A model generated the notes under the pieces. It saw nothing but the letters and a program-made list of their open reading frames with translations. It had not been told where the DNA came from and did no database searches. A stretch of DNA of 64,000 nt from Mrakia gelida. Its lineage: Eukaryota > Basidiomycota > Tremellomycetes > Cystofilobasidiales > Mrakiaceae. Below, piece by piece: positions 26,787 to 39,006 of the stretch (positions are counted from its first letter, which is position 1; each line of letters starts with the position of its first letter). The translations under genes and the position numbers were made by a program. The stretch is taken from positions 124,001 to 188,000 of the forward strand of contig BRON01000012.1 in assembly GCA_024345305.1 (NCBI GenBank), given 5' to 3'.

Positions 26787-28253
26787 GTGTCATCAAAGCA
26801 CGGTCTCTCGCCAACTTCGTCGTCCCCCTCTCCCACTCCCCCATCTTCCCTCCCGTCTCGACGAGCCAGGTTCTTCGGAAGCATAAAGAGCGCCTTCTCA
26901 CCCATCGAGATATCTTTCGAGGATGAGGTGAGTGCTCTGCTCTGCCTCATCCACTCCTTCTCTCCCTTCAAGTGAAGCTGACCTGCTCCTCTCCCTCTGC
27001 TTTCGTTCTCTTCCTTTTTCAGGCTGCGATCCTTAACCGCCTTCAGTACACCAAACCAGTCATCAGCGGCACCAGAACTCAGCAGAAGACCTCCTACCCC
27101 TCTACACCGTCCCTTCCAACGTCTTCCACCTCCTCGGATTCCAGCCGCCGACGACGCGCTCAACTCGCTTCCCCAATCGTGTTCCCCTCGACTCCTCCTT
27201 ACTCGCCAACGCCTCGACCTGTTAGAGGGTCAGCCGATACTGGTGGAGGAGAGGGTCGAGAAAGTTTGAGCGGATCTGGGCTGGGAAGGAAGTTTATGGG
27301 ACGCGACGTTGACAGAGGGAGAGCTTCACCTGTTGGTTCGGGGAGGAACGCTGTTCTCGAGAGGAGGATCAGCACGGCTATCAGTAGTACGATTGAGGAT
27401 GACTGTGAGTACATCGCTTACGTATCCGTCAGTACTTTAGCGTGGAAGAGCCTTCGCTGACCTCCCTTTCGACGCGTCGTTTCTTTCATCAGTCTCTCTC
27501 ACCACCCCTCCTCCCCGTTCATCCTCCCACGGACACCCCTCCACCAATTCACCTCCAATCTTCTCCGACGGAGCCAGCCCAACTCGTCTCCAAGACCTCT
27601 ACCTCGCAATCAACGAAGCGTCGCGGAACGCTTTCCTCGAGTCATCGCGACCCAACTCCATCACCTCCCTCAACTCCCTCCTCAACCTCTCTCACACCGA
27701 CGCGTCAGTTACTTTCGACCTCCTCGACACCTCCTCCGAATACCTCCTCTCAATCCTCCCACCGTCCTCGCTCAACCAAATCGACGACGACGACGACGCG
27801 TGGTCCCTCCGATCCCATACCTCCTCCCTCAACATCCACCTCGACCTCTCCCAACCCTGCACCCACCTCCTCGACGAGCGACTACCCATCTTCATGACCG
27901 TCGACGACAGAGATCTCATTCGAGCTGCCCTCCTCACCCGGCAGCAACCTCACAGGATACCCTCACCGAAATCGCGCTCAAACTCGACGACCCTCCTCGA
28001 CGACGCCAGCAGCTTCAAGTTCATCGGCGGACGACCGAGGGCCGGATCGATTGCGTCGTTCGATTCGGGGAGGAAGGTCGAAGGAGACAAGGAGAGCGGT
28101 GACGACGACGAGGAGGAAGAAGAGGAGGAGGAGCTTGTCACGCCCGAGACGACTCCATTCAAGCCTCAGGCTTCGGCTGCGGGGAGGAAAGGGAAGAGGA
28201 GAGGAAGGATGTTTACTGGGAGGGAAGGGCAGGAGGCGAGGGGGTGGTTCTGA
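26787..28253 (+). CDS. Ser/Pro-rich protein of unknown function, copy B
   Basis: Three exons (26787-26927, 27023-27404, 27493-28253) give 427 residues with intron phases 0 and 1, the same as the gene at 13397. The N-terminus is Ser/Pro-rich, then ARFFGSIKSAF. The middle contains NRLQYTKPVISG and many Ser. The C-terminus has an acidic run (DDDEEEEEEEE), LVTPETTPFKP, a basic patch (GRKGKRRGR) and a terminal GWF. No catalytic domain or membrane segment was seen. Shared layout with copy A suggests an old duplication; sequence identity outside the C-terminus is low. Two GACGCGTC or ACGCGT sites fall inside exon 3. Confidence 0.62.
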
Positions 28254-28906
28254 GAGAGCGAGATCGCGTCGTGGTTTTTGTCTCTGGTCTTGCTTCGTTC
28301 GTCTCGGTTTGGTTTTGGTAGGTGCTGACTAGATACAAGCTTGGTATCTAGTTGTTTCTTTCTCGTCTTCACTGGTCTATCTCATCTTTCTCTGGTTTTG
28401 AGCTGTCCATCCTCGTTGATTCGTTTCGTCGCGTCTTGTCCTGTCTCGTCTCATTTCGTCCTCGTTCACCCTCTCTTCGCGCTGCTTTTTTGATACCTGG
28501 ATTGCCATCTCCACTCGCTTACTTATATATCTTTCTTTGGATCCTCACATCCCGAATCTTCGAAGGAACGAAAAGAAGAAGGAAGAAAGGCAGAACGCTC
28601 GACTCGACGACGACGACCGCGACTTCGACTTCACACCACTCCACCCGCCAGAGTAAAACTTTCAGCTCACCTCTCCGTCAACTCATCCTCAAACTCCATT
28701 CTCTACTCGACCATACCAGATCAACCTAGAACAAAAACGAGAGTTCTGTCGTGAAGGGCAAAACGCTCACTTCGGTTTCTCTCGCCGAAATCTCAAAACG
28801 AGAGATCAAGAGATGGGGAGAGCTCACCCCCTTCCTCCCTCTCACACCCACCACCAACCCCCCAGCCCCATCCCAACCCTTTCCTTCCCACCCTCCTCCT
28901 TCCATC
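28254..28906. promoter_or_regulatory. Upstream region of LEU2
   Basis: A TATA-like TTATATATC lies near 28523, about 380 bases before the start codon. No CCG-N4-CGG site of the Leu3 type was noticed by eye. The remainder is pyrimidine-rich close to the start. Confidence 0.4.
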
Positions 28907-30710
28907 ATGTCCGCTTTCAACATCGTCGTTCTCCCAGGAGACGGAATCGGTTCGTTCCCTTCTCTCCCTCCTTCCCTCTTCCCCTCTTCCCTCCTTCCCG
29001 TTCCCTTTCTCGTTCCTTCCCACCCCTTCGCCTCTGTCTGACTCGACTTCCCCCTTTTGCACTTCTGCTTTTTGGGTTCGTTCCTGCAGGTCCCGAAGTC
29101 GTCTCCCAAGCTGTGCGAGTTCTTACCGCCCTCACGTCCAAGACTGATCTCAAGATTGAGCTCAAGGAGTACGATTTCGGTGGAATCGCTATCGACAACC
29201 ATGGGAACCCTCTTCCTGATGAGACTCTCAACGCTTGTCTCAAGGCTGATGCTATCCTTATGGGTGAGTCATCTTGCTGTTTGAGTGCTTTTGTGGGGCT
29301 GGGGGAAGGGAAGGCAGCGAAGGGAAGAAGGGAAAGGGAAGGGTTGGTCGGGGGAGGTCCCGAACGAGTCACGATCTCTTCGAAGTTCGAAGAGCTCTAC
29401 AACCTCACCTTCTTCTCTCGAAGCTTTCGTTTTTGTACGAGCTCGTAGCTGACCCTCTTGCCTTTGGTTTCGTCTGCTTTCTTAGGATCTGTTGGAGGCC
29501 CCAAGTGGGGAGTTGGACCTGTTCGACCTGAGCAAGGACTCCTCAAGCTTCGAAAGTCGCTCGGTCTCTACGCCAACATTCGACCTGCCAACTTCGCTTC
29601 GGAATCCCTCCTCAAGCACTCCCCTCTCAAGGAGGAGATCGCCAAGGGAACTGATATCGTCGTCGTTCGAGAGGTGAGCTCTCTTCGTCCCTCCTTCCCT
29701 TCGCTGTCCCTTCCCGCGAGCTCGAAGCTCACCCTCCCTCCACTCCTCCCTCGCCTCTCGTCCGTTGTCGTTGTCTGCAGCTCATCGGAGGAATCTACTT
29801 CGGAGACCGTCAAGAAGTCGACGCTACCGGAGTCGCCTGGGACCAAATGACCTACTCCATCCCCGAAATCGAACGAATCACTCGAGTCGCTTGCGAGATC
29901 GCTCGAGCGGAAACTCCTGCCCTCCCCGTGCACTCCATCGACAAAGCCAACGTTCTCGCCACCTCGAGACTCTGGAGGAAGACCGTCACAGAGGTCATGG
30001 AGAAGGATTACCCTGAACTCAAGCTCGACCACATGCTCGTCGACTCGGCGGCGATGGTGATGATCTCGAACCCCAGGAAGCTCAACGGTGTGATTCTGAC
30101 GGAGAACTTGTTTGGTGATATGTGAGTAGAGGGTTTCTCTGCTCGTGCGTCGCTGGGGAGACGTTGCAGGTCGCTGACCTGAGCTTTGTTCGCTTCTATC
30201 AGTCTCTCCGACGAATCCTCCGTCATCCCTGGATCCCTCGGACTTCTCCCCTCCGCCTCCCTCGCTGGCGTTCCCTCCTCCACCAAAACCTGCATGGGTC
30301 TCTACGAGCCTATTCACGGAGTACGTATCATCCTCTCCTTTCATCTCTCTCTCTCCCATCACCACCACGCCCCTCCACCTGCCTTCCTTCTTCGTCGCGT
30401 CTCCCCAACCCAATCTAACCAACCAACCTCTTCGCGTCACTTTCGTTCTCGCCAGTCCGCCCCCGACATCGCCAACCAAAACATCGCCAACCCCATCGGA
30501 ACCATCCTCTCCGCCGCTTTGATGCTCCGCTACTCGCTCGGTCGACCCCAGGAGGCCGAACTCATCGAGACCGCCGTGAGGAAGGTGTTGGACTCGAAGG
30601 CTTTGGGTGGGGAGGATCTGAGGACGAAGGATTTGGGTGGGGAGAGTGGGACGAAGGAGATTGGGGATAGGGTCGTGGAGGTGTTGGAGAGGTTGTTGGC
30701 TGGGCAGTAA
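28907..30710 (+). CDS. LEU2: LEU2, 3-isopropylmalate dehydrogenase
   Basis: Six exons (28907-28949, 29090-29263, 29486-29673, 29781-30121, 30203-30320, 30456-30710) give 372 residues. The enzyme oxidises and decarboxylates 3-isopropylmalate with NAD+, the third step of leucine synthesis. Motifs are [14 protein letters not shown] at the start, [80 protein letters not shown] and [24 protein letters not shown]. All are typical of IPMDH. Length is normal for fungi. There is no mitochondrial leader, as expected for the cytosolic fungal enzyme. The gene is intact. Confidence 0.95.
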
Positions 30711-31074
30711 GGAGGGCGTGATGAGAATGTAAAATCGAAACGAACGAGCATGGGAGGGAGAGGGATGGAAGGAGGGAAAGAGCGGGCTGAGAGAGAGTTG
30801 CAAGTGAGAGAGAGAGAGAGAGAGAGAGGTGAGCGAGAAGGACGAAAGAGAGCTCAGTGGTCGCATATCTGCCCAGTCAGGCTCTCGCTCGGCGGGTTGG
30901 GGAAGAGTTCCGTCCTCAATGCCGAAGTCGCACGCGTCGAGCGAAACCGTATCCTCTCGTCCGGTCATTTCCTTCCTTCCTTTCTTTCTCTTTCCACCTC
31001 AGCAATGAACCAAAACCATATCTTAGTCGTAACATGATCGTAGACTCCTTCCCTCGCTCACACCAAGCGCATCC
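30711..31074. other. Convergent spacer between LEU2 and cyclin C
   Basis: This short region contains the two 3' ends and a GA dinucleotide run (about 30806-30828). No gene was recognised. Confidence 0.5.
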
Positions 31075-32944
31075 CTACCTACCTCTCTTCCCCCCTCCCA
31101 CCACCCCTCCATTCCCACCACCAACCCCTCCCGCCCCACCCCCCTGACTCCCACTCCTCCCTCCCATCGCAACCCCAAGATTACTACCCCCTCCCCGTCC
31201 CGTAACAGGCCACCCCCCCTTCGGATGACTCCTATCCCGATCCCTTTCCTCCCTCATTCGTTCGAGCAAAGCGACCATGTCCGCGCCGTCTTTGACTCCT
31301 TCGCCGCCGCCCCCTACCTCCTCCGAGTTGGCGTTGGTCCCACCCGAGTTGGAGTTCAAGTTGGAGTTTGAAGGGGTGGTTGTTGACGACTTCGACTCCA
31401 TCGACTCCCACAACGGCCAAAGGGAGATGATTTCCTGAGCGATGATTCCGACGAGGTTGAAGTTGACTTGAAGGTGGGAGAGGTAGGTTAGTGGATCCAT
31501 TGGTTCTGGAGGAGGTGGTGGAGGTGGTGGTGGTGGAGGAGGTGCGCTTGACGGCGGTGGTGGTTGGGATGGCTGAGAGAAGAGGTTGAGGGACGGGTTC
31601 GGTGGTAAGGGGTGGTTGAGTGGGTTGGGAGGGAGGGGGTGATGTGTTGGAGCTTTGGGACCGGGTCGGGGGGAGTTGGTGTTGGTGTTTGAAAGAAGAG
31701 GGTTGGTGGGGTTTGAGTTGAGAGGAGGGAGGGAAGCGAAAGGAAGCGGGACGACGGGTTTGAGAGGATGAAGGGTTTGGAAGTGTGCCAGAGCGAGGTA
31801 GAGGCATGCTGTTGCGATGAGGTAAGGGGGGTAGAGGAGGCAGAGGTCGGTTCGGTAGGTGTCGTTGATGATGAGCCTGCCACACACAGAAGAAAAAAAC
31901 GGGAAGGAAGGAGGGGAAGAGGAGGGGAGACGGACGCGACGAGAAAGAACGAAACGAGAACGAAGTCAGCTTCGCGCTCCTCACCTTCGCAATCCCCTCA
32001 AAAGTTCGCTTCACTCACCAAGCATTATCAAAGATATCCTTATCAAACACCATCGCTCCCTTCCCTGTCCCTCTCCCCAACCTAGCGTCCTCGTCGTTCT
32101 CTCTCAGCTCAGGCAACTCGGAATCGAACGTGCCCGTATCGGCTGGATCCTTCCCGCATAGACTCGCGAGCGAACGATAAGGGTGGAAGACGGTGAGGTG
32201 GAAGTCGAGATCCTCGAGGAGGTAGAACTCCATCTCTGCGAGTTTGGTGGCTTCCGAAGGGAAGTGTTTGAGGGGGATTTTGAGCTCTGGCGAGGGAGGG
32301 GAAGGGCGGTCAGCTTGTTCAGCCGTACGGAGAGCGAGACTGAAGGTTTGCCCACCTGTGAAGACGGCCCTAGCCTCCATCACGACACTCTTGATATGCA
32401 CAGGCGTCTCCTCCAGCTTGGCAGCTACGTAGCAGCATGTTGCGAGGACGAGGTAAGGGTCCGTTTCGCAGTAGGCGTTCTTGAGGTAGAATCGACGAAA
32501 GTAAACGATAGCGGTGGCGACAGGACGTTGGCGGAGCATCAGACGTTTGCCCAGGCGTTGGAGGACTGTTGTGATCAAACCAACCGAGCCAGGGGAGCGA
32601 GCGAAACGAACGAGGGAAGGAAGGACGAAGGTCAGCTCGGACGTTTCCCTTCGTTCGAGATGGATGAATCGTTCAAGCGTTGGAGCCGACTGACGATTCG
32701 TGAAATAAATCCCAATGCAAGCGAGTTGTCGTTTGGAAGCGTACTTGGAATCCACTGAACGAGCTTTGTCGAGCGTGGTACGGTCGACCAGCCAGTGGTT
32801 GCTGAAGGAGGGAAGGAGGAGGTCAGCATGAGCTAGCCATCTTGCGTTCGTTCGAGCTCGTCTCTTTTGAGGCGAGAAGATTTTTGATTGAGACAGGGTG
32901 GCGGAAACGTACCAGTGGGAGGATTCCCAGAAGTTGGCGGCCAT
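31075..32944 (-). CDS. SSN8: Cyclin C (SSN8/SRB11), Mediator kinase module
   Basis: Five exons (32944-32913, 32801-32695, 32565-32356, 32286-32019, 31876-31075) give 472 residues. The N-terminus NFWESSH and the cyclin box (KRQLACIGIYF, LRQRPVATAIVYFRRFY, LVLATCCYVAAKLEETP) match cyclin C. The second repeat has DNAWLIINDTYRTDLCLLYPPYLIATACLYLA. Cyclin C pairs with CDK8 and regulates RNA polymerase II through Mediator. A Pro-rich insert of roughly 100 residues with a run of Pro interrupts the second cyclin repeat before FNLVGIIAQEIISLW. The C-terminus is Gly/Ser-rich. The protein is therefore much longer than the roughly 280-residue animal form. Confidence 0.88.
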
Positions 32945-33280
32945 GAGGACTGAATGGCGAGCTGGATGGGTGGGTGGGTGGAGGAAGGAAGGAAGGAGGG
33001 TTGAGCTCGCGAGCTCGAAGCGAGGAGGGGGTTTGGTCGTCGAGGGAAACAGGTGCTTCTTGACGACGAGAGCTCGCAAAACCTTCTCGTTTGAAGTCTC
33101 GAAAGAAAGATACTGGAGTGCACAGCCATAGATTAGAGGAAACATAGATAAATCGACTCGGCGAGAGGGTGAAGGAAGGCTAAACGAGCGCGTCTGAGTG
33201 AGAAGGGAGAAGACAAAGGCTCGCTGAAACCATTGCTAAGAACTAACGAGCATACTAGGAGTCGGTGAGGTAGATTCGCA
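32945..33280. other. Spacer between sugar transporter 1 and cyclin C
   Basis: It holds the transporter 3' end and the cyclin C upstream region, both on the minus strand... the transporter stop at 33281 is upstream in transcription order. Nothing else was recognised. Confidence 0.4.
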
Positions 33281-36200
33281 TCAAGCGAACCCCCCTCCCT
33301 CCTCCTGCCCAGCATGCTCCCGATGAGACGTCTCGCCCTTCTCTCCCTCGGCGTTGATGTTCGCGAGCTTCTTGCGTTGGATTTGATGCGTGCTGGTGCT
33401 GGTCTGTCGAAAAGAAGTCGAAGAGAGGGTCAGTTGAGCGAAGAACGAAAGAGAAAGGGAAGAGAAGGGGAGGGAAGGGGAAGTCGAAACGAACCGGCAA
33501 GTCATGCTGCTTGTGATGCTCGTCGTGAACAACCTCCTCAACCTTAGCTAGATCTCTTTCCTGGTTGTGAACAAGCATGGAGTCGGAGGAGAAGAGGATG
33601 TCCATTTGTTCGAGGGTTCGACCGGCCGTCTGGTTGCACGAACGAAGAGACGGGGGAGGGTGAGCCAAAGGAGACGCGTCTCGAAACGAACAACTTGGGT
33701 TGGGGTATAGAGCTTACCTCAGGGTAAAAGGAAGTAAACGAAAGGAAGGGTGCAGAAGTTCAAGACTCCGAAGAGGATGAAGGTCCAGTAGGCTTCGACG
33801 AAACCGAAGCCAATAGAAGCGAGGTTAGTATGAGAAACGGTCGAGACGAGACGAAAGGGGAAGGATCGGTTCGATGTCACTCACTGATAGCGTTGAAAAG
33901 GAAAGGAGTGATCTCTGTGACGATTCCGTTTCCGATGGACCATCCGAGGACGGAGACGGCTCCTCCCTTGGCTCGGACGAAGAGAGGGAAGATCTCGGTG
34001 GGGTAGAGCCTCACAAGCGAACGGGGGGAAGCGAAGGTCAGCGACGGACGCGACGAAGTCGAGCGAAAGGATGAGGAAGACTCACCAAGGGACGGTAAGC
34101 CAAGTGGCTCCGAAGGTGGAGGTGTAGACGAAGACGAAGGTGGTGACGACGGCTCTGTGGGATAGGGAAGAGAAGAAGAAAAAGCGGTCAGCGAACGCGA
34201 AGAGTTGAAGAGGGAGGAGGGAAGAACGGCCGAACCCGTATCGAGCCTGCTCAGCTCCGGTGGTAGAGTAAACGTATCGAGCAGCGACGCCAGCGAGGAT
34301 GAGAGCGATTCCCATGGTCTGCGAGGATGAGGAGGTCAGCTTGAGCTCGCTGGAGGACCCGAAGGAGCTTCGATAACTCACGATAGCTCCCCAGTAGAGA
34401 GTGATCCTTCGTCCGACTCGGTCCAGGGTGAATACGGCGACGAGGACGCTGAAAGGAAGAGGAAGAAGGTCAGCTACCAGGCATAGAAGTGGGAAGCGGA
34501 GAGGCGTGTACTCACGATAGCATGTAGCAAAGATCGTTGATCTGTAGAGGAGGGAAAGAGCGGGGTCAGCGAGGGTGCGCTCGAAACGAACGAACGAGAG
34601 CGAGGGAGCGAGGAAGACGCGGGACTCACACCAGAGAGAAGATCGGCCTTGTGAGCGGAGTAGCCAGCTTGAGTGAAGACGGCAGCGGCGAAGACTGTGA
34701 TGACGGCGATACTGGATAAAGAGAAAAGGAGAGAACCATCAGCGAAGGTCGAAATCGAAAGGAGAGACGAGTCGACGCGACGAGACTCACCCAGTGAACT
34801 CCTGCATGATCTGATGCCAGATGACTAGCCAGGTACGTCTCTTGAGGTGATAAGGGTCTCGAGAACCCCAGAGCATGGCGCCGTAGTTGTTGAGGTGGTT
34901 GTTCTGTGAGCAAAGAGGGGTGGGGGATCAGCGAAGGTTTCGAAGGGACGAGAGACGCGTTCGGACTGACCTGTCGTTCGATCTCGACGACTTCGAGGAT
35001 CTGGAAAGGAGACGAGGAGGGGTCAGTATGGAGAGATAGTGGGGAGATAAGGGAAAGAGAGAAGAGCTCACATCGTACAGCTCAGCGGAAACAGCTTCAT
35101 CATCCTCGTTCGCGTTCGATGTTCGACACACCGCGAGGACATGTCGGGCTTCGTCTTCTCGACCGACCTTTGCGAGCCAACGAGGGGACTCAGCTGCAAG
35201 AGACAGAAGAGGCGAAGAGTCAGCGTTGTGAATGAGCTTGGGAAGAATGAGCGAAGGAGAAGTGGGCTCACGGAAGAGCGAGATCGTGTAAAGGATGATG
35301 AGCAAAAAGACGAGCTGGAACGCGAGAGGGAACCTCCAGTCGAAGCCGTCCGTGTGGTTGAAAGTGTACTTCAAGCCAAACTGCAGCCAGTAGGCGGTAG
35401 CCAGACCGGTGATGTTGAGGAAGAACTCGAATCTGGGAGGCGAAGAAGGTCGAGTCGGTCAGTCGAGGAAGACGCGTCGACGAAATCGAACTCAGCTCAG
35501 CTCAACTCACCCGATGATAACTCCTCGAGCGTCGTGAGTGGCCAACTCGGAGGAAAGGACGGGGACGATAGCGTTGAGCGCCCCTGTACCGAGGCCGGTG
35601 ACGATCCGCGCGAACCTTAAGCACAGGAAGGCGAAGGTGGTCAGCGAAAACGAGGCGGGAGGAAAGATGATCTCGGTGTTAGACTCACATCATCCAAGTA
35701 ATGTTCATAGCCGAGGCTTGAAGAGCAGCTCCAAGAAGAGCTATGAGGCAGCCGAGCTCGATGCTGTGAGGAAGAGAAGAGAAGCGAAGGTCAGCAAGAC
35801 GTTTCGCGCGAAAGCTGGTCGAGTTCGACTCACGTCTTCACTCTTCCGATGGTGTCACCCAGCCAACCTCCGACCAGTCCACCGATTAGGGTTCCAGTGT
35901 AGTAGATGGCGACTGCGAAGAGGAAGGAGGGCGGGGAGGCGAGAGAGGTCAGAGTTGCTCGAGCGACGAAGAGTCGACTCGTTCGCGTGGTCGAGACCGA
36001 GAAGGGAAAGAAACTCACCGATTCCACCGATGGCAGCCGAGTCTCTCTGGCTCTCCCTCCCAGTCTCAGCGAGAGAGTTGACTCCCATGATCTTCTGTAC
36101 GAATGACCCGAGCGCAAACAGAAGAGTGAGTCCGCGCTCGTGGCTCGTCCTCCCCTTCCTCGAACAACGCGACTCACCCTGTACTCTGGGTTGTTGTTCA

Positions 36201-36749
36201 CCCCACTCATCACTCCTTGATCGTATCCGTAGAAGACTGAGAGAGCGAGACGAGAACGAAACAACGCTGGGTCAGTTCGAAGAAGAGAAACGAACGAAGA
36301 CGAGACGAAGGAGTTCGAAGAGCTCACGAATGGCCAGTCCTCCGATTCCTTGTATCCCCCACATCATCGATTTCCTTCTCATCGGGAACTGTAGATCTCG
36401 GTTGTACTGCCAGGGGTAAGAAATGACGAGTCAGACCGAGTCGAAGAGGAGGAGGAAGACGAGGGAGGGAGGGGACGAACTCCTCCTGGAATGAATCGAG
36501 ACCAGCTCGGTTCGCGAACAGCGGCGGTTGCGGTTCTGTGGTTGCAAGACGGAGAAGAAGAGGAGCACAAGCTCAGCTAGAGAGTCCTTCGATTGAGAGG
36601 AAACGCACAGGAGAGCAAACTTACCTGTAGCACCTCCGTCCCCTCTCGTCGACAAACTCCCCTCCCTTCCCCTCGACCCCCATCAACGCCTTGTCCGACT
36701 CGATGACAGCTCCTCCGTGGTTGACGATCGTATTCGTTTCCGAGTGCAT
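33281..36749 (-). CDS. MFS sugar transporter 1
   Basis: About 21 exons on the minus strand. The start is fixed by alignment with transporter 2 (HSETNTIVN versus ESETNTVIN). Conserved blocks are YGYDQGVMSGVNNN, GGWLGDTIGRVKT, RIVTGLGTGALNAIVPVLSSE, FRAKGG-like VRAKGGAVSVLGWS, PESPRWL, and LYPTEIFPLF, which are hexose/myo-inositol-type sugar porter signatures with 12 predicted membrane helices. The tail is basic/acidic with Gln and Glu. Substrate cannot be read from sequence. Compared with transporter 2 it has two extra introns: 35698-35616, inside MMFARIV, and 34235-34155, inside ARYGAVV. Tail sequences differ from transporter 2. The gene is intact. Confidence 0.85.
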
Positions 36750-37394
36750 CCTTCGTTCGATGTCTTTGAGGGATGAGGGTTGCGTGGAAGGGGTGAAGGG
36801 TGGGAGACGAGAAGGGACGAAGTGCAGAAAGTCGAGTCCGAGCGAGCGACCGTCCGACGAGGCTGAGCTCAGTCCTCCTTGAAGGGCAGAGACATCGGAT
36901 CAGCGATTGGAAGCCAAGAGATGGTACGTCATGAAGCCTCGAGGGTCGTCAGGTCGAAGGAAAGGAGGCCAGATTCGAACGCGAGTCGGTTCGAAGTGGA
37001 ATCCGCGCGTCAGTGGCGAGCAGAGGTGGTTTAAGTGGTTTGGAGAGCAGGCTGGGGGTAAGAGAAGAGAAGATAGCTTCGGTCGGCGTGGGCTAGGGGA
37101 GGGATAGGCGGGAAAGAACTGACCGGAAGAGAGGAGGGAAAGGTAGCGATGGCGAAGAAGGTTGGTTCGAGGACGTGGCTGATTCGTCCTTGTCAGCAGT
37201 CGCGACTTCGTGCTTCTTCCTCTACTGGGAGCAAATCCGAGAGAGTGAAAGAGAGATGTGATACAGAGCAGAGTGAAACGACTTGTGGTGAGAAAGAAGA
37301 TCGAAAGAAGGGGGCTCCATCGACGCGACGCAACGCGACACGTCTCCTCCTCCTCCTTCTCGGCGACGACGTCGGCAGTCTACTGCGACTCGAC
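36750..37394. promoter_or_regulatory. Upstream region of sugar transporter 1
   Basis: This 645-base stretch lies between the transporter start and the end of F-box-like gene 3, both on the minus strand. No TATA box, repeat or tRNA was confirmed. Confidence 0.4.
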
Positions 37395-38663
37395 CTAGCC
37401 AATTCGAAGCTCGGAGAGTCGAGATCCAAGAGCCTCCGCCTCAGCGTCCTGGGCCTTCAGTTCGAGCACTGCACAAACGAAAGAGGCCGCGAAACCGCGA
37501 GGAGGAGAGTGATCAGACCTTTTCACGCACACCACGACGGCCAGACCAGTACTTTACTTACAAAGGGCTTTGATGAGACTAGCGCATTCTTCATGAAACG
37601 ATATGAAGATGGCTTTGAGCTCTGGTCGTACGCAAGTGCCAGCAGGAAGAGGTATCAGTCACCGTTCGACGCTCCGAGACGTGACGAGGCGTACAACCCG
37701 ATTCACTCACCCTGGAGGACCTTACGTGACTCAGAGATATGCTGATCCATGGCATCGAGGGTGTCAAAGACACCATCCGGGTAGCCAAAGAGAGATCGAT
37801 CTGCGAGCGAGCGCTTCGTCTCCTCGAAGGTCACCACGAGCGCGTCGAGGACTCGAGACGTTTGACCAGCCAGCGACTCAGGCAGCTCGATTGAGTACTT
37901 GAGAGCTCGTGTGTTGATGGACTGTTGTTGACGGGAGAGAGAACACAAGCCCTGATAGAGGTAAGTCAAACCTTCTCCTGGCACGGCGAGAAGACGGAAG
38001 CCATCGAGGAGGGTTCCCGAGAGATCTGAGAGGCGAAGAAGGACCCGACGGTCAGCTGTGCTTTAATCAACTAAGAGGGAGAAGAGAGAACTGATACGTA
38101 CATATCCTGAAGTCCTCGTCTCCAAGCTCCTCGAAACGTCTCGGTCGAAGGATTCTTGCGAGCGTGAAGGCCCAAGTCTGGAATCGCCCATTCCTCGTTT
38201 CCAACCTCTGCTGGTTCCAGAGGATCCCAAGCACGAAGTCGTACGCGAACTCGGGAACGCGAACGCGAGAATCCTTGGCGAGCTTGAAGAACGCTTCTCC
38301 GGAAGGGAACACGAGGACGTGAAGTCGTTTGAGACTATTGAGAGGAAGAAGAGGAGGAGGAGCGTCGGTTCGATAACGGCAGAGGTGGACGTTCTGTTGG
38401 AACGTCGAGGGAGAAGGACTTCAGCTTGCTAGTTTTCATAGACTCGATGAAGAAAAGCCGTACAGACTCACGAGTCTGATGATGAAAGGAACGACGTCCT
38501 CCTCCCTGGAGAGGGTGACGATCTCGTAGAGAAGAGGACCTGCGAAGGAGAGGAAGGCTCGGGAGACGAGACACCAGTTCGCGAGGGTGGGAATGTCCGA
38601 TTGTCGAATGACTTCTTGGACGAGCTCGATGGTGAAGGTGGAGAGGAGGGAAGAGTCCGACAT
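37395..38663 (-). CDS. F-box-like family protein 3
   Basis: Five exons (38663-38472, 38393-38102, 38025-37711, 37621-37562, 37468-37395) give 310 residues with phases 0,1,1,1. Exon 1 encodes the F-box-like segment FTIELVQEVIRQSDIPTLA then WCLVSRAFLSFAGPLLYE. Exon 2 contains NSLKRLHVLVFPSGE and ILRPRRFEELG. Exon 3 ends with RSLADRSLFGYPDG. Exons 4 and 5 are 60 and 74 bases and encode a coiled-coil-like, Leu/Glu-rich end (LELKAQDAEAEAL). It groups with genes 4 and 5 (same 192-base first exon, 60-base fourth exon). A Skp1-adaptor role is inferred from the F-box-like N-terminus only. Confidence 0.78.
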
Positions 38664-39006
38664 GGCGAAAGGAAGAAGAAAGGGAATGTTGAAGGTGAAG
38701 GAGAAGATGGAAGTCAGAAGGAGGGAAGAGACTGGTGTGAGCTCGGAGTTCGACTTCGGCGTGGGTCCTGAGCCCCTCCTTAGCAACGGAAGGTCAATTT
38801 TCAGTTTATGGTTCAGTAGAAGCTTAGCCAATCAGCTCGATGGTTGGATCAGATCGGTTGAAAATCTTCTCGATAAGAGTCGGTCACTCCTCCCACGAGC
38901 TTCCTCCGAAGCGACCCTTCCGCGGGCCTCCCCTCCCATCCCTCCTTAACTTCCATCATCCTCAACCTCTCTTCTTCTCCTTCTTCTTCGAGAAGCAGCC
39001 AGAAGC
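38664..39006. promoter_or_regulatory. Divergent upstream region, F-box-like gene 3 / VPS17
   Basis: This is a 343-base gap between divergent starts with a T/C-rich stretch before VPS17. Nothing else was recognised. Confidence 0.4.

Noticed and set aside
29568..30968. 466-codon minus-strand open frame
   Set aside because: It lies opposite LEU2 exons and introns and reads through them; composition is that of an antisense shadow.
36960..37010. B-box-like GTTCGAATC, possible tRNA
   Set aside because: The T-arm stem does not pair and no acceptor stem or A box could be drawn.
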